NCBI GenBank assembly: GCA_029555965.1
Contig: JAKQHY010000140.1
Coordinates: 1-39,643, forward strand
DNA from: Chloroflexota bacterium
Lineage (GTDB): Bacteria > Chloroflexota > Anaerolineae > B4-G1 > SLSP01
Length of the DNA stretch: 39,643 nucleotides
Direction: 5' to 3'
The notes beneath the pieces are model-generated. The model saw only the letters and a list, made by a program, of their open reading frames with translations. It had not been told where the DNA came from and did no database searches. A program made the position numbers and the translations under genes. Position 1 is the stretch's first letter; each line of letters opens with the position of its first letter. Of the stretch, positions 12,701 to 18,232 are shown one piece after another.

Positions 12701-15700
12701 CAACACGGTCATTCTCCTGCCCGCCGGCACCACGCCGACGGCTTCGATGCGGGCGGATTACGCGCTCTGGGTGCAGAATAGCCAAACCGCGACTTTGATG
12801 ACTTGGGACGGCATCCAGTGGGCCACAGTGATTAGCCCGCAGCTACAGTACGTCTTCGACGCGCCGTACACCCATCTATACGTGCCATTTAGCAGTCTGG
12901 GGATTGCCAATGCCGCCGCCACCCCGCTCTCGCTGGTGGCTTTGGCGACGGAGGAAAATGCGCTCAAGGTGTGGGCCGTGCAACCTGCCCACAACAATCT
13001 CAACAGCACACTCGCGGCGGAGGTGTTGAGCGCGCGCCAGCAGTTTGTCCTGCGCAACCGCTATCAGTGGCCGTCGCTCGGCGCGGGCGTCTGTCCGGCC
13101 GGGCAGCCCTCAGGGCCAGGGTTGCGCGCATCGCAAAGCAGTCCCGGCGGCCTGGCCGATGTCCAGGCTTCGTTCACAGCGAATCCGCCGGGCATTGCCT
13201 ATAGCGTCCTGGAAGACAACCTGTACTTCGCCCAGGATGACCTCTTCGACGAACTGGACGTGGATTGGGCGACATTGGAAACGGAATACTGCGCCGATTA
13301 TCCCGATGACCCGGAGTGTGATGCCGATAAGACGGCGGCGGATCTCGATTTTGAAGCGCAGGAAGACCTGGAAGACTGGATGGATGTGGAGAACGCGCCG
13401 GTCGGCGACGGCGATGAGATTACCTATACGCTGACTTACGCCAATCAAGGGACAGAAACGGCCATCGGCCTCGTGCTGGATGTCACGACCTGGGGGCAGG
13501 TGCGCTTGCCCGCCGGGGAATGGGACGAGGATGCCGACGGCGAATACGACTACCTCGTGTTGCCGCTGGGCGATCTCGCCCCCGGCGAGACGCTGACGGC
13601 GACATTCACGGGCGTGATTGACCTGGAGTTCGATCCCGATAACGCCGAAGGTTGGGCCACGATTGACGCCGTGCTCTATGATAGCACCGGCAGTGTGGAC
13701 GAAAATCAGCTTGACTGGCTATATGTAGATCACGAAATTGACGAGGACGCGCCAGATTACCTCGAAATCCAGACGCCGCAGATGTTGATTGCCCCCGGCG
13801 TCAACACCTTCCGGGGCTTCGTGCGCGACCAATCGGCGGTGCCAACCCTCGCGCTCACGGCGGCGACGCCGTCCGGGACGCGCTCCACATCCTGTGTGGA
13901 TCCGACGCCCGATGATGGGCAGTGGACGTGCGCGCTAAACGTCGGCGCGCTCGACGAGGGGGATGAAGTCAGCGTACATCTGACGGCGACGGACAGCCAC
14001 GAGCAAACCAGCGACGCGACAATGCCGCGCGTCTTTATCGTAGATAGTACACCACCAAGCGTCACCCTCGATCTCGCCACCCAGGATGTCTTCACCGATG
14101 GAGTAATCGGGCCGCAAGAACGCGTGTGGAGCGGTCGGTTAAGCGATAATCGCCTGGTGGAGAGTGTGCAGGTATGCGACACCACTTCCGGCCAGGAAAC
14201 GTGCGCCGCCGCATCCATCGCGCTCGAAAATCCGCCGCAAACCAGTTTCACCTACGAGGACACGCTCTCGGCCACCCTGGGCGCAGCGACCCCTTGCACC
14301 GGCGGGCTGATCCGCACCTTCACCATCACCGATAGCTTCACAGTGGGAGACCTGAACGTGGGGTTGACCTTTGACCACACCTACCGGGACGATATAGAAG
14401 TCTTCCTGACATCGCCGGCGGGTACGCGAGTGACGCTGTTAACCGAGCTGGAGACTGAGGCCGCGAATCTGGATGTTCTGTTCGATGACGCCAGCGACGT
14501 GTATCCCGGCGACGACATAGACGATCACGAGACCACCGCGCCCTACTACGAAAATGTGTGGTCGCCTGCGGACTATCTGAGCGACTTCAACGGGGAAGCC
14601 GCCGCCGGCGTCTGGCGTCTGACGCTCTGCGATAGCGATCCCGGCGCGGATGATGGGCGGTATCAACGCAGTCAGTTGTACTTCACGGCCAACATATTGC
14701 CTACGGACACAACCGCTTCCTGGCACTATCTGCTGCCTACGCCCACGAATAGTGACGGGGAGGCGCGCTATACGGTAAGCATCTATAGTCTGGATAGCGT
14801 GGGCAATCGCAGCACACTCCCACTCACGCGCACCTATCGGTGGGATAATGTGCCGCCGGTCATTACCGTATCGGCCATCATGAGCGGGAGCCTGGGAGTT
14901 TACACCAATACCGTCCTGCGGGGCAACGTCAGCGATGGGACGCAGGTGAACAATGTGTTCATATCCGGCTACACCCCGCTCGGCGATTTCTTCAGCGCGC
15001 CGGCGGACTTGACAGTGGACGGTAACTGGAGCTATGACTTACCCTCAAGCATAGCAGGGAGCTATACGTTGTGGGTCTACGCGGTGGATCAAGCCAACAA
15101 TCAAAGCACGGTCGGCCCATTCGAGATGACACTGATTGCGCCGCCCCAAATCGCCAAGACGGTGATACCGACGCGCAACGTACCTTTAGGGGGCATCGTG
15201 ACCTACACCCTGACGCTTACCAATCCCAACACCGGGCCGCTCGTCGGGGTCGTCATCACCGACCCATTGCCGGCTGAACTCACCTTCATCACCCAAACGG
15301 CCGGCACGCTCTACTTGCCGCCGCCGGATACCCTGCTGACCTGGGGGCCGTATACGATGGCGGGCGGCGCGGTGTACACCCTCACCTTCACCGCGCGTGT
15401 GACTAATACCCACACATTCTATGCGGCTCAGGTGTATAACACCGCCTACGCCACCAGCGTCGCGGCCGGCACAGGCAAGGCGCAAGCGGTTTTCACCATC
15501 GAGGATGCGTCCCCGATGCCCATCCTGATGATTAGCAAGACCGTGACCACGCGCCAGACGCCGGTGCAGTTAGGCGACCCGGTGACTTACACCATCATCG
15601 TTGCCAATGTGGGGACTATGGACGCGGCGGGTGTGCTTGTGACGGATACGTTGCCGTCTGGCATAATCGGCGCGGCACTCAACGAGACGATTGCCGTCAG

Positions 15701-15911
15701 TGCTGGCACAGCCCACACCTTCACACTCCCAGCCCGCATCGTCACCGATACTGTTTACGCCGGCCAAACCCTGACCAACACCGCCGCTATCACCCATACC
15801 AGCAGCGGACGACGCTTCGCCCAGGTGAGCGTGACCATCGCGGGCAGTAGCAGCTATGCCATCTACTTGCCGGTCGTTGCCAAGAACTATTCAGCTTCCA
15901 CGCGACGCTGA
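741..15911 (+). CDS. Giant multidomain surface protein (5056 aa) with LamG, Ca-binding, P-domain and DUF11 modules
   Basis: An AGGAGG site (730-735) five bases before ATG 741 fixes the start. Residues about 10-35 form a signal or anchor helix. Then come a LolA/LppX-like beta domain (about 35-255), two hydrophobic helices (about 281-330), a Gln/Glu-rich coiled coil (333-405), Asp-rich calcium-binding repeats (413-545), a long unassigned region with hydrophobic helices (1134-1290), a second calcium block (1554-1674), six LamG/concanavalin-type domains (1784-2724 and 2972-3407), Ig-like domains, a CBM9/DOMON-like domain (about 3901-4084), a very acidic segment (4151-4227), a P-domain (about 4523-4652), DUF11-type repeats and a YLPVV tail. 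No catalytic domain is visible. An extracellular adhesion or glycan-binding role is inferred from the modules. It stands alone in its transcription unit. Confidence 0.95.
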   Translation: MKRAVDKRLFNGTALIGIILVMLLLTSPLATALTASPADEVNAAWKRATEIGVYHYRTSIIQTTWPTARLENMGRSSTEQRFYIEGEADRTNQKLALKLWADEGRTTSDQGAVEIKVEEGKTWGRSGADGAWQEVDGATTLFAPNQDLLTYLVAAKNVERLPLEARAGITLTRYSFELDGPVFAQYMRDQMEVEMQRRGELPPNVSLQTATLYAEMTGEGEIWLDGAGLPVRQLIHAQFPPAYAEQIEVQITTDFAQWGGVVADAAGGGRPALAATARRALSAEWGMVAVCAGLTLLMIQHWNTRRAYRWFAPVMIVALLLGPALQAQQVHAFYEDQHARQVRYEQQRAEQEQAEALEAEQQHVTFNPAVSPLEQAQQQRAAEAATANLVLTMAGLNQAQSVTEIAQTTASNDTDSDGDGLGDQLEQRIGANPSHPDTDGDGLNDGIEYNELGTDFTTADTDQDGIQDGVEAQGFLGGDGRRWYLNPLDPDTNKDSRADMLECPDLLGVTLAAVGNLRCADTDGDNTPNPFDLDDDNDGVPDKADLSPEVALGGGWQNGQVRGLDGQTFSLILDSLTPNKPVFVDFQVRPVNPNHLWYSLSMLDWPTEDREGQVRRISDSTFATYNQAHNQPSTAQDANGDMKLTPMLEIRIPFQQGRYGNLPVKAGAPAITPATAVNDWLDTAQTDNFGIAVKKLNEQGDLAVYVPLNVVRDPVSKSPVAFAGRMLYWLQDASFGQAHRARLVWLVSALVDVCTIATSNVNYDTLCQDPANWTTEIQTVQGYSDDWYLTGLEVREDHGLKVGVLFENPDLPPRADGYESDLWTMAQDLEQTFLGGRQVNGTRDITVDEIKRRFDSESNGGVDTITRWGFPPNAFRVATYTFSSQADVGYMAKTYTRQILTDYFISGGQIKVADPTLLFVREEKYRIATLDMSAAVVQAGPQSQGMIVGTQATIRMDPAQIPQQVLAGMNWAPYRYTNNAWEPYPIAEYWTKEMQPTFETLFKSEPGGKEAEANKGRVALAQNYYMAMLTGAAALVEKDGRAQTKLEPQLNTDVKLDAYYTYAKTAGSGVVSAARFVYDFIDRVVKGYKMANLSVGDSASMKILVALGSVQEHGIKGLLPGFLQSLLNKLSFRAQGIVIGLVIIAAGVYVAAAAVLWLVGKLTGNQVIQAIADYMFQAISGLFTALGLVSSAVEMFKGIANVIKGIAAGISKVAVVVAIITLVLTVAFAVGLFVFEWISSGWTIGSIEWLQALRGAVAAVLAAVIMLAIGLIPYVGPFIVALIGAFDFVVKLVCKIGNLQGEVCAGIAGMLQQDIAEWLKRTGLFSSFSYVMIDYAGRLQINGLKMSLDNPDKGLVVGNKVSIEADVTTNLYINPTSMAFYARPISGVDDRVRQSVFSYQVTPISTTQIHAKLALGQMNTLWTFNLPPCAGLENDYEALAKCVGDYQNRAPYYGRGDEARILNRFTRTQPIVARNVITLTRAGLNQPAPLYVVEGFVIPTESAWGGGSMARSTPVNLKLKFDVFPATLDEFYTLVSRGNNSAALAWDSRFPTLCDADGDSLRSVACAGNDPNDLAPDNDGDGLSDFVEMQAGSNPAHADVDQDGLTDYWETTYHTNPWNADSDGDGLRDGAETTGWAYTYAPGLQTWVTSNPLSADSDSDGIFDKQEQVYGFHPQMPSTGKIVSIVSQIDDADGYVKPGQTIAYAATIANNLNDRYARGLLEVALPVAVQNSSLASQVYTLKPRESATVQGQIRVDPNVQTSQWVNLTNRAGAILTDMRQETEARSLWLHLDENAGSSLFVDASLWGRNGGCMLVNGVPRQCPTAGDVGYIGQAVTFDGSTRYIRLPDAATLGLRDSSFTVMAWVKFNNVGGDLPVLGSVDVGVNQGLHLMIRNQKPYMGFYGNDMAGNATLTPYTWYHLTWRYDKGKGEQAIFVDGVLDAAQTGHNPFQGSGNLYVGRAFDTFFNGMLDEVEIYPRALTAEEIASRLKAPVLDLAFDDSLFDRSYHKHGAAYPMDNYPDFPYTRNGSRTVQFNRTQWFEILGDSSLDMSKGTGRFSMAMWIYPEYVDHWTSFLGKTTPNSNVEYLYPTLSYYDRTLRVSFGDGSDGQSPCNYVTDNNVLTLNSWQHLIVTFDGGQFVIYRDGQRVAAGAGSCGGRKPTPGHNFYLGRSSRAARITFHYVNVTGWEAGSWGSEYRLWVRPFGQEWAEVWTKNGVSGGETWINQSYDFYSDYDIAYTFRLWEDDWLFDDGWPADDELVGRDVNNRTVWDYQGFPYRGDSDGGTLYVTLQTNFFKGSLDDIRIYRYALSEVEAQALYRGQTQTLRLQFDEAPGATRFADSSGSMNDSACAGNTCPDTGLPGRANQAARFDGSNDYIPLKRAAKLGLYDSSFTVMAWVKSGDLSSDQPILGTLEGVTNQGLHLIIRNAKPYMAFWANDTSGNTTLSPNTWYHLAWKYDKTTGEQALFVNGVLDTAQAGHTPFMGTNMVYVGRAYSSYFNGLIDDLIIVNGALSTAEIQQAMAESPRLNLHLDEALGATTFVNASNLSTGGSCSGEQCPQAGTRGQIREAAVFDGVDDALTLSAATTLGLNNSSFTVAAWVNAKDLSGDRPILGGTEATTNQGLHLVLRNHKPYMGFLANDTAGNTALATNTWYHLVWRYDAAKQEQAIFVNGVLDAAQTGHAAFQGTGTVYLGRAFATYFNGLMDEVAVYNQSLSDQAIRQLYDYQAAWFDTTYAHPLIVDTQYPEVRLVTPAYLALKDTVLAIEARGPQSGIATVEYNTGAGWLPATRDGQVWLFTYRPDGAGNRTLQARATDNGGWASTDTKTVIVDNAPPDVTLDSALTQAVQVPAAQNQAWKLHLNGTAADASSGMTQLGVTLLDAANTIVGNPQVIAVSNGAWAVDYPFAAQPTGRYTVQLDAVDAVGNARRVSVGGLLVDGSAPVPEITYTGPVAQVISGVDLARPILQGTVLDAPYPADPALHLAFEEAPGGTFYDGSMNHLPATCSGATCPTSGPGKYGLGLQFDGVDDYVKAGDIATKNRFTLSAWVYPTGAGSGAAGIGGMIINREGEYEIARFADGSLLWAINNVNKTWDWVDTGYDVPLNQWTHIALVYDAGQVNTYANGALVHAAFTSAGDIGDCDPANNELRIGGRSIAPQNWAGWIDDVVIYDYALNAAQVQAMAHPASTGITQVEIGFEHTYKAASRLLDLPFDEAVGSSHFTDLASNAAASCAAPTCPIAGQPGKYGTALQFDGVDDYVNLGTAGYMGTDSQMTLSAWVYPTDAGSGGWGSGGIILNRESEYEIARFSDGSLNWAINNVNQPWYWVDTGYDVPLNQWTHIVLVYDAGQVSTYVNGAWIHSAYTGAGGMGGSTATDLRIGGRSIAPQNWAGRLDDIRIYRRALDAAEIQELAQTNNGYATQWYPVTLLLPSQTFTRWAFQTPAGLEGPYQIHLRATDTAGHTLLQRNVWQGEIDTLAPRVGFVHTQAAPGYYQVQCAAQDYNLTETGWACPLTTAPQRTYQTARWFTAVTHQSKLAGLTTPLQTVPATAGSGMQACDLYGNCTPVTCGMLENCTLPLAAQRAPRRPLAETGVSVILTPTQGANVFTSTAPMKLAGYVSATHSLRALTVTVGGAAVYTQTWGTDIPTATWTATWTPPAAGVYAIDARLTDGAGTIITDVTRPVIYVDTASPQISLSTSHITGQNYDADTGLLTLAGWVTDTAVARVEVQINAGAWQPAAEPAEITTGPQTPWRAVALLGQPPLSDTYTVAYRAVDVAGTTTTAQRVLAADVLPPTTTFTLTYLAQGREITLTAGDTITSVLHPTLTLRLDSADASGWVGYHVEWREELSQTTRVLATYDGTANTIPLAADEAQRLSLHIIARDLYSNTSEHTFAPIYVDYSATPVYASITEATPYRGWLAERCNLLGVDNRLAERTAELAGLSAAQTFYGGWDATGLRFTWAGANWDVDGDLFIYLDTVAAAGSARVYNPYPDAANTVILLPAGTTPTASMRADYALWVQNSQTATLMTWDGIQWATVISPQLQYVFDAPYTHLYVPFSSLGIANAAATPLSLVALATEENALKVWAVQPAHNNLNSTLAAEVLSARQQFVLRNRYQWPSLGAGVCPAGQPSGPGLRASQSSPGGLADVQASFTANPPGIAYSVLEDNLYFAQDDLFDELDVDWATLETEYCADYPDDPECDADKTAADLDFEAQEDLEDWMDVENAPVGDGDEITYTLTYANQGTETAIGLVLDVTTWGQVRLPAGEWDEDADGEYDYLVLPLGDLAPGETLTATFTGVIDLEFDPDNAEGWATIDAVLYDSTGSVDENQLDWLYVDHEIDEDAPDYLEIQTPQMLIAPGVNTFRGFVRDQSAVPTLALTAATPSGTRSTSCVDPTPDDGQWTCALNVGALDEGDEVSVHLTATDSHEQTSDATMPRVFIVDSTPPSVTLDLATQDVFTDGVIGPQERVWSGRLSDNRLVESVQVCDTTSGQETCAAASIALENPPQTSFTYEDTLSATLGAATPCTGGLIRTFTITDSFTVGDLNVGLTFDHTYRDDIEVFLTSPAGTRVTLLTELETEAANLDVLFDDASDVYPGDDIDDHETTAPYYENVWSPADYLSDFNGEAAAGVWRLTLCDSDPGADDGRYQRSQLYFTANILPTDTTASWHYLLPTPTNSDGEARYTVSIYSLDSVGNRSTLPLTRTYRWDNVPPVITVSAIMSGSLGVYTNTVLRGNVSDGTQVNNVFISGYTPLGDFFSAPADLTVDGNWSYDLPSSIAGSYTLWVYAVDQANNQSTVGPFEMTLIAPPQIAKTVIPTRNVPLGGIVTYTLTLTNPNTGPLVGVVITDPLPAELTFITQTAGTLYLPPPDTLLTWGPYTMAGGAVYTLTFTARVTNTHTFYAAQVYNTAYATSVAAGTGKAQAVFTIEDASPMPILMISKTVTTRQTPVQLGDPVTYTIIVANVGTMDAAGVLVTDTLPSGIIGAALNETIAVSAGTAHTFTLPARIVTDTVYAGQTLTNTAAITHTSSGRRFAQVSVTIAGSSSYAIYLPVVAKNYSASTRR
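840..1505 (+). other. LolA/LppX-like domain of the giant protein
   Basis: After the signal helix, about 220 residues alternate beta strands with Trp and Tyr positions (YHYRTSIIQT, RFYIEGEADR, LWADEGRT, GEIWLDGAGLPVRQL). This pattern is typical of the half-barrel LolA/LppX/LprG fold that binds lipids or hydrophobic ligands in exported proteins. The assignment is by pattern only. It is followed by two membrane-length hydrophobic segments at about 1580-1730, which would place the domain outside, next to the membrane. Confidence 0.4.
1969..2380 (+). other. First block of Asp-rich calcium-binding repeats (thrombospondin type 3-like)
   Basis: Repeats of the form DxDxDGLxD occur as DSDGDGLGDQLE, DTDGDGLNDGIE, DTDQDGIQDGVE and, further on, DDDNDGVPDKAD. 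Each has the alternating acidic ligands and trailing Gly-Leu/Ile/Val-x-Asp of thrombospondin type 3 or dockerin-like calcium loops. The repeats follow a Gln/Glu-rich coiled coil and probably form a rigid Ca-stabilised stalk. Confidence 0.8.
4140..4610 (+). other. Internal hydrophobic region of the giant protein with three or more helices
   Basis: Residues about 1134-1167, 1213-1237 and 1255-1290 are membrane-length hydrophobic helices rich in Val, Ile, Leu and Ala, separated by amphipathic stretches. Such a cluster in the middle of an otherwise soluble, Ca-binding surface protein is unusual. It implies either several membrane crossings or a hydrophobic hairpin module. Confidence 0.7.
5398..5770 (+). 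other. Second block of Asp-rich calcium-binding repeats
   Basis: The repeats DADGDSL, DNDGDGLSDFVE, DVDQDGLTDYWE, DSDGDGLRDGAE and DSDSDGIFDKQE follow each other at roughly 20-40 residue spacing. They end just before an Ig-like segment and the first LamG domain, so they probably form the stalk that presents the LamG array. Confidence 0.8.
6090..8910 (+). repeat. LamG domains 1-4, including three near-identical type-A units
   Basis: Domains 1, 3 and 4 share a common core starting near 6291, 7879 and 8487. Conserved phrases are SSFTVxAWV, NQGLHLxxRNxKPYM, NTWYHLxWxYD, FVNGVLDxAQ and a closing GRAxxxYFNG. Domains 3 and 4 are directly adjacent, with a period of about 608 bp. Domain 2 (about 6715-7690) is more divergent and carries an inserted domain. 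All are concanavalin-like beta sandwiches (LamG_3-type), a fold known to bind glycans or proteins. Confidence 0.85.
7257..7612 (+). other. C2-like domain nested inside LamG domain 2
   Basis: The LamG signature FYLGRSSRAA is interrupted and resumes about 115 residues later as NFFKGSLDDIRIY, which in the other LamG copies would follow within a few residues. The insert (ITFHYVNVTGWEAGS, EYRLWVRPFGQEW, TFRLWEDDWLFDD) has the strand pattern and acidic loops of a small C2-like calcium-binding beta sandwich. The fold name is inferred. Confidence 0.55.
9655..10960 (+). repeat. LamG domains 5 and 6, type-B tandem pair
   Basis: Two adjacent LamG domains with a period of about 680 bp share LQFDGVDDYV, LSAWVYPT, EYEIARFxDGSL, WVDTGYDVPLNQWTHI, LRIGGRSIAPQNWAG and further stretches, at both protein and DNA level. 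They differ clearly from the type-A units, so they descend from a separate duplication. A bacterial Ig-like segment lies between the two LamG groups (about 8930-9640). Confidence 0.85.
14311..14697 (+). other. P-domain (proprotein convertase-type) of the giant protein
   Basis: The strand IRTFTITDSFTVGDLNVGL, then DIEVFLTSPAGTRVTLL and the closing AAGVWRLTLCDSDPGADDG, are classic P_proprotein landmarks. P-domains usually follow subtilisin-type proteases, but no protease domain is visible anywhere in this protein. Here the domain is probably structural. Confidence 0.8.
15140..15911 (+). other. DUF11 repeats and YLPVV C-terminal tail
   Basis: Two DUF11-type modules (IAKTVIPTRNVPLGGIVTYTL and ISKTVTTRQTPVQLGDPVTYT, each with VxxTDxLP) end the protein, with a related third module near 13400-13720. 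The last residues, YAIYLPVVAKNYSASTRR (5039-5056), match a short hydrophobic tail that I recall at the C-termini of many exported Chloroflexota proteins. It may be a sorting or anchoring signal. Confidence 0.7.
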
Positions 15912-15917
15912 GTATGC

Positions 15918-15980
15918 GTCAGGACTTACGCGCTTTGCAAGGGAAACCACCCGGTTTTATGGAATTGCGTAAGTCCTGGC
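15918..15980. repeat. Inverted repeat just after the giant gene
   Basis: GTCAGGACTTACGC (15918-15931) and GCGTAAGTCCTGGC (15967-15980) are inverted copies with one mismatch around a 35-bp spacer. They begin seven bases after the stop codon. There is no T-run, so a classical terminator is unlikely; the arms resemble ends of a small mobile or dispersed element. Confidence 0.5.
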
Positions 15981-16100
15981 GTAATCTTCGCGGTGCTGGA
16001 CGCTGCATAACTACGCGCAGGCCGGCTTCGCCGGGGTGGATTACGTCGCGCCGGCCGCGCGGGTTTTGCAGCGCGCCTTGCTCATTACTCACTGAGAGGG

Positions 16101-16277
16101 GATAAATTATTTTTATTGGAAGGACAACGAACTGGGTTTGAGCGGTATGGGCAGCGCGTGGAGGCGTATCGGTTGCTGAAAGACCAGACGCAGCAGGCGG
16201 CGCTCCAACAGCAAATCGGGCAAGATGGGATGCCAGTTATTTCAGGCTCTCTGGCTCTCACCCCACCTGACCGATGA
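16101..16277 (+). pseudogene. Possible degraded gene end in the 15912-16319 gap
   Basis: A 58-codon frame ending in TGA at 16275-16277 has ordinary amino-acid composition (GFERYGQRVEAYRLLKDQ, then a Gln-rich helix). Upstream, around 16000-16080, a different frame reads HNYAQAGFAGVDYVAPAAR, which suggests a frameshifted remnant. No start codon with a ribosome-binding site is seen and no family is recognised. The rest of this roughly 400-bp gap holds only the palindrome at 15918-15980. Confidence 0.25.
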
Positions 16278-16319
16278 ATGCCCAACAAAGTCTTCTAGTT
16301 GTCGTTTAGCAATAGGCGA

Positions 16320-17063
16320 TTAATCCCGCCTGCCCTTGGCTAGCCTCATGATGTCATCCCGATCCGTATATATCTGCACTAGTTTGCCGTCCCGCATCTG
16401 GAGCACCCGATCCACGTACTCGCACATGCGCAGATCGTGCGTCACCATGATGCCGGCGCGCTGCCGCTCGTGGATCAGTCCCGCGAAGGTTTCCACCACC
16501 TGGTAGGCTCGCTCCGTGTCCAGACTGGCGGTCGGTTCGTCCGCCAACACCAGGCTGGGGTTGTGGATCAGCGCGCGGGCGATGGCCACGCGCTGTTGCT
16601 GCCCGCCCGACATCTGACCGGGCAGGTTGTTCAGCCGTTCACCCAGGCCCAGCCGGGCCAACAGTTCCCGCGCGCGCAGCTTGCCGGCCTTGTCCAGCCG
16701 CCGGTTCAGGCGCAGCATCAATTCGACGTTCTCGACCGCGCTGAGATAAGGCACCAGGTTATTCGCCTGGAAGGTAAATCCGATCTTCTCCCGGCGCATG
16801 ACGACCCGCTCGGCGTCGCTCATCCCGGCCAGGTCTTCTCCATCGAGCAGGATTTGCCCGGAACTGGGCTGCAACAGCGCCGCCAGCATTGAGAGCATCG
16901 TCGTCTTGCCGGAGCCGCTCGGCCCGACGAGCGCCACGAACTCGCCCGCCGCCACTTGCAGCGACACGTCATTCACGGCAAAGATCGTCCCGGTATCCGC
17001 CTGATATTTCTTGACCACGGCGCGGGTCTCAAGGGCATACGGTGTGTGTGTGGTAGCGTTCAT
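16320..17063 (-). CDS. ABC transporter ATP-binding protein, LolD/MacB type
   Basis: This is a 247-residue ATPase that would power the permease encoded just upstream. The Walker A motif GPSGSGKT is at residues 47-54, the signature MSGGQQQR at 151-158, Walker B with LVLADEPT at 171-178, and the switch region MVTHD at 206-210. Length and the [19 protein letters not shown]-loop are typical of the LolD/MacB/DevA subfamily, whose systems export or extract lipids, peptides or proteins, or act mechanically on the envelope. The start ATG overlaps the permease stop by four bases (17060-17063), so the two are translationally coupled. The substrate is unknown. It is the last gene of the operon. Confidence 0.93.
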   Translation of the reverse strand: MNATTHTPYALETRAVVKKYQADTGTIFAVNDVSLQVAAGEFVALVGPSGSGKTTMLSMLAALLQPSSGQILLDGEDLAGMSDAERVVMRREKIGFTFQANNLVPYLSAVENVELMLRLNRRLDKAGKLRARELLARLGLGERLNNLPGQMSGGQQQRVAIARALIHNPSLVLADEPTASLDTERAYQVVETFAGLIHERQRAGIMVTHDLRMCEYVDRVLQMRDGKLVQIYTDRDDIMRLAKGRRD

Positions 17064-18232
17064 GAGTTCAACCCCAGGGCTTTCAGCGGCTCGATACGGA
17101 CCGCGTAACGAATGGAGACCAATCCACCGGCCGGCCCGATCAATAGGAGCGCGACCAGCGCAATCGCCGAGGTCGTCCCGTTGAAGACGATGGGCACCGT
17201 GGGCGGGAAAAAGAGCGAAAACAGGAACGTCAGCAGGCCGCCGATAGCGACCCCGACGGCGGTGATGACCACGATCTGGATCACGGAGGCCCAGGCTACA
17301 ATCGGGTTGGAGGTGCCAATGGCCTTGAGCACGCCGATCTGGGAGACTTTTTGCAGGATTTGGATCTGGAAGAAGCCGCCGATGACCAGGATGCCGATGA
17401 AGAGCGTAAAGCCGCCCTGTGTGTTCAGCGTGCTCTGCTGGGCGGAATAGCCGGGCAACGCCTGGATGGCCTCTTTCAACGTGGCGACATCCACTTTCTC
17501 CACCTGCGCCACAATTTCCTGCCGCACCGCTTCGACCGCGTCCGGGTCACCCAGCCGCACGGCGATCACGTTGGCCGTCGCGTCCGCAAAATTCAGTTCC
17601 GCCGCCGATTGGGGCCGGATCCGATCCCAGGTCAGGAACGGGGCGAAAATCGCGGGCTGGAGGCTGTATTGCCGCCCGTCCGTGACGCCCACGATGGTGA
17701 GCGTGAAGAACGCATCCTCGGTGCCCTGTGTAACCCGCAGGGTCACAGTGTCACCCTCCGCGAGGCCGGCGCGGATGGCCGTGTTCCGGTCTATGATGAC
17801 TTCATCTGCATCCTCTGCGGTGAGCTGGCGTCCTGTCACCACGGGCGGCTCGCCGACGTGGCCCGGTTCGACACCCAGCAGGGCCACTTTGAGCGGTTCC
17901 GCGTCGCCGTCCAGGATCAGGGTAGCGCTGGCTGTCCCGATCATACCGGCGTCCGCCACGCCCGCGACCTGGCGCACTTCGTCCACGCGGGCGGTGTCCA
18001 GCCGGCTGGCGGCAATCAGGAAGTCCGCTTTGGCCTGATAGACGAGCAACTCGCCATCCAACTTGGCGATGTATTCCCGGTTGCCATTGCCCAGCCCCTC
18101 GCCCAGGGCGGCAATGAAGAGCACCAGCAGGGTGATCAGGGCGATCACCAGGCTGACCAGCAGGAAGCGGGCGCGGTTGCGCCAGATCTCTTTCAGCGCC
18201 AGGTAGGTAGATACGGTCAGGGTTTGCATCAT
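17060..18232 (-). CDS. ABC transporter permease, FtsX/MacB (DevC-like) family
   Basis: This 390-residue membrane protein has the MacB/FtsX layout. There is one N-terminal helix (about 22-45), a periplasmic or extracellular MacB_PCD-like domain (about 50-260), then three C-terminal helices (about 272-295, 312-340 and 358-380). It ends in YAVRIEPLKALG, a conserved permease tail. The phrase QIGVLKAIGTSNPIV is the usual FtsX coupling segment. It overlaps by four bases both the upstream thioredoxin-fold gene (18229-18232) and the downstream ATPase. No separate membrane-fusion (HlyD/DevB) gene is next to it, so it probably works without an outer-membrane channel. Confidence 0.9.
   Translation of the reverse strand: MMQTLTVSTYLALKEIWRNRARFLLVSLVIALITLLVLFIAALGEGLGNGNREYIAKLDGELLVYQAKADFLIAASRLDTARVDEVRQVAGVADAGMIGTASATLILDGDAEPLKVALLGVEPGHVGEPPVVTGRQLTAEDADEVIIDRNTAIRAGLAEGDTVTLRVTQGTEDAFFTLTIVGVTDGRQYSLQPAIFAPFLTWDRIRPQSAAELNFADATANVIAVRLGDPDAVEAVRQEIVAQVEKVDVATLKEAIQALPGYSAQQSTLNTQGGFTLFIGILVIGGFFQIQILQKVSQIGVLKAIGTSNPIVAWASVIQIVVITAVGVAIGGLLTFLFSLFFPPTVPIVFNGTTSAIALVALLLIGPAGGLVSIRYAVRIEPLKALGLNS

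Noticed and set aside
14311..14697. Idea that the giant protein is a subtilisin-type protease because of its P-domain
   Set aside because: No Asp/His/Ser catalytic motifs (such as GTSMAAP or HGTHVAG) occur anywhere in the 5056 residues.
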